From Adiantum capillus-veneris (taxonomy: Eukaryota > Streptophyta > Polypodiopsida > Polypodiales > Pteridaceae), in the NCBI GenBank assembly GCA_014529385.2, contig CM043945.1:144691741-144755740 (forward strand): DNA of 64,000 nt, given 5' to 3'. A program made the position numbers and the translations under genes. Positions 55,892 through 64,000 of this stretch are shown piece by piece (position 1 is the first letter of the stretch; each line of letters begins with the position of its first letter). Under the pieces are notes generated by a model. That model searched no databases. It had not been told where the DNA came from and worked only from the letters and a program-made list of their open reading frames with translations.

Positions 55892-56225
55892 AGCACTCCG
55901 CTCCGGGTGTGATGGAGACTGAAGATGCAATCGCGAAGGGAGTGATCTGTCTCTGCTCATAGATGCAGCTCGTCTCACCGCTAGATCTAATTGATTGGGT
56001 AAAAGAGACGCTAAGAAGCACTACTACTGCTTACTTAGCGTCTCTTTCACCCGATCAACTAGATTTAGTGGTGAAAGAGACGCTAAGAAGCACTACTACT
56101 GCTTCTTAGCGCCTCTTTTACCCGATCAACTAGATTTAGTGGTGGGGCAAGCAACATCTATGAGCAGATACAGACTTCCTTCGCGATTGCAGCTTCAGTC
56201 TCCATCGCACCCAGAGCGCAGTGCT
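55892..56225. repeat. 334-bp foldback (inverted repeat) in D2
   Basis: The left arm begins AGCACTCCGCTC and the right arm ends AGAGCGCAGTGCT. Arms of about 130 bases match imperfectly in inverse orientation, through GGAGACTGAAG.TGCAATCGC and CTGCTCATAGATG. The centre holds a ~72-base tandem duplication, each copy itself a hairpin (GAGACGCTAAGAAGCA paired with TGCTTCTTAGCGCCTC, loop CTACTAC). It could be a nested MITE or a small-RNA-type hairpin. No target duplication was resolved. Confidence 0.85.
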
Positions 56226-56278
56226 TTTACAAATTCACCCTCATTCAACGAAAACTCTCTACACAGGAATCCCTCCTC

Positions 56279-56281
<3 letters not shown>

Positions 56282-56329
<48 letters not shown>

Positions 56330-56330
56330 A
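56282..56330. repeat. (TC)n/(TATC)n microsatellite
   Basis: About 18 TC units followed by TATC units, upstream of the TNPA-like gene. Confidence 0.9.
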
Positions 56331-56397
56331 CTGGTCAATGTTTTCTACTCCATTCATTCAATATTAAGTTTAAATGTTCGTGTGTTTAATGCAGGTA

Positions 56398-57709
56398 TGG
56401 ATGATGAGGAGTTTCTTTCTTTTTTGTCACCCTAGCAGAGATAGTGGTACGTTGAGAGTCATCGCTCTGGTGGACCATCACGCGTTCCTACTCCATCCGC
56501 ATCTCCCTATGTTTCGGAGCATTCAACACGCTCCGAAGCTTCGGTGTCGACGAGACGATCTTCACACTCGTCTAGGAACCGACACTCTAGTGGTGGCGGT
56601 GGCGGTTGTTGTGGGGATGCCGCAGCCGATGCTTCAATACCGCCTCGTGTTTGACGAGGCTCTTTACCCTCCCCTTCTTTGCCCGCCCTGACACCAGCCA
56701 TGGCATCGCCATTGACACTAGGTTTTGCGCGGCTGACTGGCGTTCCTAGCGGCTACACACCACTAGCTACTCCTTCAGGAATCACTCCAGTGGACACTCC
56801 TCGCTTCGGGGCTCAGACTCCAGTGGAGACACCTGACGTCCGTACCCCCGTCGACACGCCGCTAGAGACCCCTCCTGGGACACCCAGGTTCACGCTTCAG
56901 CGGCGAGAGGGCTTGTCTTACTCCGTCGACTTCAACGGCGGCATCATCTTGGATGATGAAGGCAAGAAGGTGATTTTGCGCATGCGCGGTCTTTGCTCTC
57001 AGGTGTTTAGACACTACATACTAAATACCTAGAGTGAAGTACCGAATGATTTAAAAGACAGAGTCATCAGCATGCTTCATGACGATTTTCCCATTCCAAC
57101 ACGGGATGAGGGCTTCAATGAAGAGGTGATGAAGGTTCAAATGCGCGAATATTGCAAGCACAAGCGTTTCGAAGTGCAAAAAGCAATCAAGCATGGGTGG
57201 AACAGACCAGATTGGCTAGCCAAAGAATATTGGAAGAATGCCAAGAAAGCAGCGCACGAGAATCCCGACAAGTGGAAGCAACAAAAGGAGGCATCCAGAG
57301 CGCAAGTAGAGGCAGGGAGCTCGCACCACTTGGGGAGCGGCGGGTGGGCATCATTTGATGCCGATTTTGTAAGTGTTTTCGCATTGCTCTTTATGTTTGA
57401 TAGTTTAGGATTTATGGGTTTTTAAATTCTAACATAATACATTCTTTGTATGTTTTGACAGTGGTCGAAGACAGGACGTGATCCCACACGGTACGAGCGC
57501 GAATACGCAGGCAAGAAGGGTTTAAATGCCCTGATAGACATTCTGAGTTCTCGCGGCGGCATGGTTAGTATTAGGGTTTACTCTTTTCTATTTGTTGTAT
57601 TGTTTTATAAACGTCGCTATATGTTTATACTTACAAAAAGCTGTCTTATTAAATTTTTGGGCAGAATCCGACAGATACACTGCTTGGACGCGATGAGATG
57701 TCTGATTAG
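56398..57709 (+). pseudogene. D2 TNPA-like / transposase_24-type protein gene with four stops
   Basis: One frame from ATG 56398 (MDDEEFLSFLSP) through 57368, then introns 57369-57461 and 57564-57664 (both GT..AG), ending TAG at 57707. Stops: TAG 56433, TAG 56442, TGA 56652, TAG 57030; no frameshift. The N-terminal part is Ser/Pro-rich (EHSTRSEASVSTRRSSHSSR), then Thr-Pro repeats. The core has SEVPNDLKDRVISML, GWNRPDWLAKEYW, SSHHLGSGGWASFDADF and WSKTGRDPTRYEREYAGKKG, the layout of Ptta/En/Spm second proteins (PF03004 type). These bind subterminal repeats in known CACTA systems. The TAG at 57030 sits where the family commonly has Trp. Confidence 0.82.
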
Positions 57710-58069
57710 ACAACGTCAGTCTAGCCGTAGCTAGATAGCATTAGTTTCTTTTTGTCATAGCTTATGTATCATGAGACGACTTTTATACGTCTTTTTGAAA
57801 ACCATGTATATTTTTTCAATAATGACAATGGTGTTGTAACTATTACATTTGCAAAGTTTAACAATCAAATGATTTTGCCTATGATGTGTACAATTGTCAG
57901 TTTTATATCTTTATTTTGCAAACAATACATACTATGGATGATGGAGTTAATGGTTATATTGTCTTGTGGGTGACTATTTTGGGTCTATATCTACCTTTGC
58001 ACTTTTTTTCAAAGGTGAATCAATTAATGAAACATTCAATATGAATGCCCTGCCACCAAATTTTTTCCT
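57710..58069 (+). other. D2 3' non-coding region
   Basis: AT-rich sequence after the TNPA-like stop. No second gene is recognised. Confidence 0.55.
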
Positions 58070-58290
58070 CTCGGGCGTCGCTATGAACGTCGCTATAAAC
58101 GTCACTATAGATGGCCTGCAAACGTCGCTATAGGTGTTGCTATATAGCGACGGTTATAGCGACACGTATATCGACCACTATAGCGATGCCTATAGCGACA
58201 TTCCCGTATCAACGCTGTTAGTGATGGTCTTAGCGATGCTGGGGGTTATAAAAACCCAATGTATTTCCGTCGCTAACAGCGTCACAAGAG
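58070..58290 (+). repeat. 3' subterminal repeat array of D2
   Basis: At least ten TAGCGACG / CGTCGCTA variants in both orientations, mirroring the 5' array. Confidence 0.87.
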
Positions 58291-58296
58291 CACACA

Positions 58297-58309
58297 ACCT
58301 CTTGTAGTG
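58297..58309 (+). repeat. 3' terminal inverted repeat of D2
   Basis: ACCTCTTGTAGTG followed by target duplication ACA. Confidence 0.95.
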
Positions 58310-59280
58310 ACAAACTTTTACAATTCATCTTACCAATTGCCATAAAGGGTTGTTTGACAGATGACATTAGAAGATCAATCTACAAAATCATTGAGTTGGT
58401 ACGCTGGATCAGTTGAAAAGAGATAAGAGAAGACATCATCGATGCAGCACGCTTAAATGCTATTGAAGCAGTGTGCATGGTGGAGAAGTACTTTCCAACG
58501 AACATTCTTACCATCCAAATGCATGTACTTGTGTATGTGGTCGATGAAGTTGCAGTTACTGGGGTAGTCCATAGCAGGTGGATGTTCTTCTTGGAGAGAT
58601 TCATAAAGACTTTAAAGGGGTTTCTTCGTCAAAGGGCTCGCCCCAAGGGTAGCATGGCTGAAGGATGGCTTGTACAAGACTCTCTTGTCCTCATCAGTGA
58701 ATTTTTTGTCTCAATTGATCCAGAGATGCCCCAGATGTAGACTACTGAGGTCAATGTCAAGGTGACAGGGGAGGAGCCGCATGGACAAGGCATTGTTATA
58801 AGGAATATGGACATTACAATGCAAGAAAAGGTTATGAGATTTTTCCTTCTCAACTCAGACATCATGCAAAAGTGGCTAGAGAGGTACGAAGGGGAAAATA
58901 AAAAAATCTTAACAGATCGCCTTCAATTCAAGTGCAACCATAACACTAGAAACCTTTCTTTTCCACATCATCTTCAAAAATTGCCTGATTTTTTAACTAG
59001 GTGGTGGTTAGATGCGACAATATCAGAGGTAAAGAGGAATGAACTGCTGATTACTGAAGAGGAAGAGGAGATGTCAAGGGGTTGCAATTGGCATGTATAT
59101 TTTCATAACTTCTTTTTTGAGCTCCACATGATCACATTGCTTTAATAACTTTTAGTCTGTTTCAATTTTGTGGCTGTAGTATCACAAATATGGAGCTTTG
59201 TGGTCGCATGGGAAACACTTTAGAGTGAAACGGATCGACGACATTCCCAGGCTTGTAAATACCAATATTTTATGAATTGT

Positions 59281-61985
59281 AGCCACTCTTTCCACTCTCT
59301 TGTCATGAATGTAAAAGGCTCCAGGAAGGTTATGTTTAGGAGGTTTTCCTTGGGTCTCCCATTAGGGCCAATTTGGATGAAATAAGCCGATGTTTAGGGT
59401 TTCTCACTCTTGATCTAAGGGTCAAGGAGGAGCCACATTTCCAAAAGTATGGCACTTTTGTACACGTGTCAAGATCTCCTTCTCTTGCTTTTGGAATGTT
59501 TTGCAATATTTTAGCCATAAGTTTTGCATATGAACTCCAAATCTAGTGCTCAAATGGTCCATGGGTAACGCTTGATGAGCTCTATCCAATGCGTACCCAT
59601 GTTGAATAGTTTTGGTAAGATATTCATGGTCTTTTTTAGGTTTTCTTTTTTAGATCCTTACACAATGCTTTTTTCACTCAAATTGGCCCTAATGATAACC
59701 ATCTTCTCTTTTGCCATGCTATCTCCAAATAGATTGTAATTTTTTCGGCCTCTTACAATGAGGTAGTGGTTTCCCTTTTCATCACAAAATCTATCACCAT
59801 CCTTGTTTACTAGGATCATTTCTAATCCTTTAGCCAATTGTTCTTCAATACGAATACATTGCCATCCTTTAGCATCTATGTACACTAAGGCTCCATGGGT
59901 GTTTGTTCCCTTTAGGAAGATTGTCATGTATTTTGGTGTGTTCAAAAAGGTTTGAGAGGTGCTACCCCTTGTGCCCCCTTGCTCTTGAAAGCCTTCTTAA
60001 CAAGGTCTTTGAGAGTGGTTTTAGAGTTTTTTTGATTCAACCAGAGTATTTTTGAAACCTTGGCAAGATGATGTTCAGACTGGTTGCGTTAAATTTCTAA
60101 GCTATGTCAGATGGTAGATACCATGGTAGCTGCCATTGGTAAGCTTTTTTGAGTCTGGTCAATTCTTGCTGGTTGGTCTTTACTTGATGAGTCTTTTGAA
60201 ACCTTGTGTGTTTTGACACTTTTTGATGTGCGTTGGGTCAACTATCAAGATCTAGTCCTAGAAATTTAATTCTTGGGTGATTAGAGGGGCTTTTATTGGT
60301 CCAAATGAGTCAAGGAAGGTATATTTGGGATCCTTGCACTACCAAGAATCAAATGATACCAACTTGGTCTCAATTTGGCATAGATGGCAACTATCATGAT
60401 AGCTAGTTTTGTGTGATTTTGACTTTTGGCACTTCCAATGGCTTCACAATCACCCGTATAGTCTTTAATTTGTACCTATGTGTCACTTACAATTTTGGAT
60501 TTTGACCTGTCAAAAGTCAAGCTAATTCCCCGGGCATGGTTACTAAAGCAATTTTTGGTTGGTTTTACCCAAGTTTTCAACTTTTTTGACTTGTGAAAAG
60601 TGGATTTGGCAAGTATGGAGTTTGTGGATCCTGTTGGTATGCCTTGGATGTAAAAAAGTGACAACATGAAGCAACCATAATAGCTGCCATTGAATTCAAG
60701 ATAGTCATTTTTTGTTGTTTCCTTACCTCTGGGGGTTCCTGCTGACATCCTATATGACTTAAAATGATCACTTTTTGGCCTCTGTTCAAATTTTTAAGTT
60801 CAATTTGGCCAATTCTTGCAAAATATTATCTAACTCATAACCAATGACTCAATCATTAACCAAAATTTCCAGATATGCTATACTCGAGTGTACAAAAGCG
60901 CACAAGCAAGTATTACTCAAATCACACACTATGTTCTCAAGTTATGTACACTTATTGCCTGTTCAGTCACTATTACCATCAAAAGTTGCAATATGGCATT
61001 CAAAAGAAACTTTGGCTCATCCAAGAAACACCAAAATGCAATGTTAACCTAACTACTACTCCTACACTTATCTTAAGAATAAAATAACAAAATACGAAAC
61101 AAAATGAAGTAAAAAAGAGTGATAGTGGGGTAGATGATAGCGGAATTTTTGAATCTAGTTCCTACTCACCACAATCGCCTACCAAACACAATCTACAACA
61201 AGACTCAAAGTGAAAACTCAATGCTCAATGCACTACAACCAACAGCTAAAGTTGTCCTAATCTACAAGGCAACCAAAAGAGAATGAACGGCTCTTTAGTC
61301 TACTTGAGAGATTAGAAAACCTCACTGACTCTCCTAGCTAAAGTTAAATGTAACGAATTGTAACACATGGGCATTGGGTAAAGAAGAATCTCCTAGTGAC
61401 CTCCTCCGCTAGTGTAAGTCCTATGTCTCCGGCAATGCAGCCAATGTTGGCAGATAACCGCCGACGATTGAACGATGCAGCCTAACGAGAACTCAAACCA
61501 ACATAAATATGTCAATTCAAGGATGTAACCAACCCAAATAGTGCATGGAAATGTCAAATGTAATGCTCCATTGGAAATGCACTGAGGAGAGAGGTGTCAC
61601 TCTCAAGCAAGGAAGGAACTAAGTGGAAAATGCCTAAGTCTCCCGTGCAGTCTAACTAACACTCAAATGGTTGTAAAGGTGTCAAATGAACTTTAAATGA
61701 CATGAAAATTGAGATTGGGGTCTCTAGGCTATAAGCAATAGGTTTTCAACATCAAAACCTAGAAAAGGCATAGTCAGGTAGGTGAGAAAGTGCAATTGTT
61801 TTCATCTCTCACCTTCACCAAAAAATAACGAATGAGGGTTGTTTGGCTCCTCCTAAGGGATACGTACCTTTGTCCATGCTTAGTTTCACTAAAAAAACTG
61901 TGAAAAACTAAAAATGAGCAATTAAACACACTAGGCAACCTAGAGCTATGACCACTCACTGCGTTGCACGCGCACGTGCGCGTGC
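59281..61985. other. Unassigned DNA after D1
   Basis: No recognised coding, LTR or terminal inverted repeat. It is mainly AT-rich; one unusual minus-strand open frame is listed separately. Confidence 0.45.
59658..59945 (-). CDS. Unrecognised 95-residue open frame
   Basis: From MNTPKYMTIFLKGTNTHGAL to ANLSEKSIV. The residue mix is balanced, with no low complexity. I recognise no family. It has no clear promoter, splice partner or duplicated copy in the window, so it could be a fragment of a decayed element or chance. Confidence 0.2.
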   Translation of the reverse strand: MNTPKYMTIFLKGTNTHGALVYIDAKGWQCIRIEEQLAKGLEMILVNKDGDRFCDEKGNHYLIVRGRKNYNLFGDSMAKEKMVIIRANLSEKSIV

Positions 61986-62020
61986 ATGCACACACACACA
62001 CACACTCAAACATAGCACAT
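61965..62020. repeat. (CA)n tract with CG/TG palindromic edge and ACTCAAACATAGCA unit
   Basis: GCGCACGTGCGCGTGCATGC precedes a (CA)n run at 61989-62005, which is followed by ACTCAAACATAGCACATTGA. The last unit matches those near 1-115 and 1100-1120. Confidence 0.85.
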
Positions 62021-62034
62021 TGATTCTTTCTTCA

Positions 62035-62200
62035 ACACTTCACCAGACCTTTATGGAGAGTGTTTTGAAATGCAAGTCGGAATAGCCAAGTGAGAAGAGC
62101 TTCACCTCTTATCTGTAGCATATGGAAATGGTTACTCTATCAAACTAGGATCTCGTCGATAGCATTTCAAACACAAGTGGGAAGGGTCTGGTGAGAAGAT
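62035..62200. repeat. Imperfect inverted repeat
   Basis: CTTCACCAGACC and TTTTGAAATGC at 62038-62074 are mirrored by GCATTTCAAACAC and GGTCTGGTGAGAAG at 62162-62199. The arms are about 38 bases with mismatches and the spacer is about 88 bases. Confidence 0.6.
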
Positions 62201-64000
62201 TCATTAAATAGGCTATCTGTAGAATGTACGTGATCTTACAAAGAGCTATGCCAATATACCCCTCTAAAAGTAGGCCATGAGTAGCTCAATTCATGCTTCC
62301 TTGTGGCAACACAAACTTTAAATGGTTGAATTATAGCTAGGACTTCTTCTATGTATTGGTGCTCTCAGTAATCGGCCAAGATGGTGAAGACCGTTACTTA
62401 ACATGTAGTCTTATTTTTTATCTGTGGATGAAGTTTCTCCTAGTTGTGTAGAACTGCATCAATAGATCCTAACAAGCTAGCCTTCTATAACTCTTCTCCC
62501 AATGGCAGGTGATCACTAAGCATTGTAGCAATGCAAGGAGACGAATAATTGCTGCTTGTTGGAGACAAAAGATACCATGGATTCTAGTGTCGTTGAGCTA
62601 TGACGTAGTAGTGTTTAGGGGTAGTGACAATGTAATGTGGTGCAATTTGGCTTTGGAAGAGGTGGATGAGAACCCATACCGGTATAAGAATGATTGGTTT
62701 CTTGTGCAACGCAACCCTTTTTTGGAAAAGAGTTGGTGGAGAGCTTAGAGAAGGATGCAGCTCCAAGGGATGTATAAGCTTCAAGTAGGGGATGGCTAGC
62801 GGCAAATTAGTCCCAAGTGGGTTGACTAATATCAACATGATTCCGGCCACCATTGAAGAGGTTGAGAAGCCCAGGAGTGGTGGAGGATCCTTGATGAATT
62901 AGGCTAGTGCTTGCATGGGCAAGATGAAAATAATTGGGTGCAAACTATGTAGCAGTGGGATGCAAGTTATGGAGGAGGGATGTGTTTTTTGTGGTGGGAA
63001 GAGGCACAAACTATGTTCCAAAGGAAACCCTCAATCTGATGTAAGATTCTAGTGTGAAAGCAATAGACTTGTTGCTATTGACGTCGACATTGTTTCCAAT
63101 CCACTTGTAGTTATTTCCATAGTTTTTTCCACTACTGTTGTCCATGTTGTTGCCACTCCATTTTTCATTCATCCCCTTGAGCCATAGGCTGCAAACACTT
63201 CTCTTTGATCTTAGACTCCAAGGCACCTACCATCATTTGCAAATGTGCTCACAACCAATAATGCAAAAGTTTTGATGCTTTCTTATTAGAGTTGTTGGTG
63301 CTAGAGGACTTAATTGAGCTATCTTGCCCATGATGTGAGACTCACCTACTTTGATCATCCTCATCAAGGATAACAAGGGTTTTTATGCTGCTATGACATT
63401 GTCCTCATGAAGTGTAGGGCTGCTGTGAGAATAAGTTTTGGCGACCTTACATCAACTTGCTTAGCTTATCATTGAGTGAAAGAAACCTAAAGTTTTAATA
63501 CTACAAGTCTGCAAAGTGAGCCATGTCAAATCATCTGGCTACAACATAACAAGAAATGTCTATGTTCTTAATACCAACCATAAAATTGAAGGTAGGATGA
63601 GTACATGCAAACGATGGAAAGAGAGGTTGCATGTGTGGAGATAGGAATTGCATAGAACTATTGCATGCTATCTACTAAAGAGAACCCATCAAACATTTAT
63701 GCAAGTCTCAACCCTAAAACCATGTGCCTCTAGGCTCTCAATTGAAGCTACTTGGAGGCCCTTGCTACCAAGGGGAGCCATTTAGAGGATGTAGGTTGTT
63801 GGTAGAAAAGATCTATATTTTCTCAATAGGAAGGTTGATGGTAGAGTAAAACATAATGGTGTAGGTATATAGTAAGAGCACATTGGTCACCCCGAAACAT
63901 TATAATTACTAAGAAAGCTTGAATTATGCTTACGAGGGCACGTCTCCATTGTGTCACATACGAGACCATCTCTCAAAAGCATAAGCCTAAGTTTCTTCCA
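62201..64000. other. Unassigned DNA with a possible zinc-knuckle remnant
   Basis: Near 62972-63030 one plus-strand reading gives EEGCVFCGGKRHKLCSKGNP, which resembles a degenerate CCHC knuckle of a Gag protein with two residues fewer before the last Cys. On the minus strand 63011-63226 reads as an Asn-rich frame. No RT or integrase is found, and the window ends inside this region. Confidence 0.3.

Larger units (their letters stand above)
52774..58309 (+). mobile_element. CACTA (En/Spm) element D2, complete, non-autonomous
   Basis: 5536 bases, with 13-base perfect terminal inverted repeats CACTACAAGAGGT/ACCTCTTGTAGTG and a 3-base target duplication ACA (52771-52773 and 58310-58312). Both ends have TAGCGACG-type subterminal repeats. 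It carries a TNP2 C-terminal fragment (DUF4216) and a TNPA-like gene, but no TNP2 catalytic core. It interrupts the DUF4218 of D1. Mobility would need a TNP2 from elsewhere. Confidence 0.95.
49956..59280 (+). mobile_element. CACTA (En/Spm) element D1, partial, with D2 nested in its TNP2 gene
   Basis: The 5' end starts CACTACAAGAGGTCAC, followed by subterminal repeats. TNP2-type coding is on both sides of nested element D2, and DUF4218 is read through the D2 insertion point. No matching 3' terminus (ACCTCTTGTAGTG) is found in the rest of the window apart from that of D2, so the 3' end is lost, diverged or outside. The end coordinate given is the last TNP2-like exon. Confidence 0.78.
52651..59280 (+). 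pseudogene. D1 TNP2 DUF4218 region, interrupted by D2
   Basis: Before D2 the frame reads FKTPTGCM, a stop, then CLKTDFNLSGLKSHD up to a TGA and the insertion point. After D2 (from 58313) it continues KLLQFILPIAIKGCLTDDIR. Then come VCMVEKYFPTNILTIQMHVL, HSRWMFFLERFIKTLKGFL and RARPKGSMAEGWLVQDS. This is the DUF4218 pattern of plant TNP2 proteins (LKSHD.H..LQ ... EK.FP ... RWM...ER...LK ... GS.AEG). A likely 3' exon from 59180 reads YHKYGALWSHGKHFRVKRID. The stops at the LKSHD end and elsewhere mark it as inactive. Confidence 0.85.

Overview
The window is a block of plant nuclear DNA made almost entirely of transposable elements. No host gene is recognised. The families point to a land plant with a large, repeat-rich genome: a Tork/TNT1-type Copia, Gypsy elements (one with the extra archaeal-type RNase H of the Tat lineage), an L1-type LINE with a C-terminal zf-RVT domain, and CACTA (En/Spm) transposons with TNP2 DUF4218/DUF4216 and TNPA-like proteins. 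A fern-like or other non-seed plant is possible, but that is a weak guess.

Layout. 1-2830: microsatellites and unassigned DNA. 2831-46192: one old plus-strand Gypsy element (called G here). Its two ~911-bp LTRs are 43 kb apart because at least five other elements are nested in it. Copia-1 (minus, 6354-11103, target duplication ATAAC) sits in gag. A 5'-truncated LINE (minus, 15654 to ~25085) sits in the RT and is itself split by Copia-2 (plus, 19495-24482). Gypsy B (minus, 29357-41979) sits downstream of pol and is split by short-LTR element C (plus, 33457-38976, target duplication CTTCT). 46193-49955: decayed fragments, including a gag remnant. 49956 onward: a CACTA element (D1) whose TNP2 gene is interrupted within DUF4218 by a second, complete CACTA element (D2, 52774-58309, 13-bp inverted ends, target duplication ACA). 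59281-64000: largely unassigned.

How the parts work. G carries gag, retropepsin, RT, RNase H and integrase. Unusually, the integrase frame runs on into a second retropepsin-like domain and a Trp-rich tail. A separate coiled-coil ORF then lies before the 3' LTR. Its leader and the segment before that ORF contain ~280-bp units, each with an AT-rich palindrome. Almost every coding region is broken by stops. The exception is Copia-2, with an uninterrupted 1293-residue polyprotein, but its protease motif reads DSRA instead of DSGA. The LINE RT (FAND for FADD) and the Gypsy B RT (IDEF for IDDF) also have altered catalytic motifs.

Limits: all boundaries and family calls come from reading repeats, motifs and target duplications by eye. 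No alignment or database search was run.
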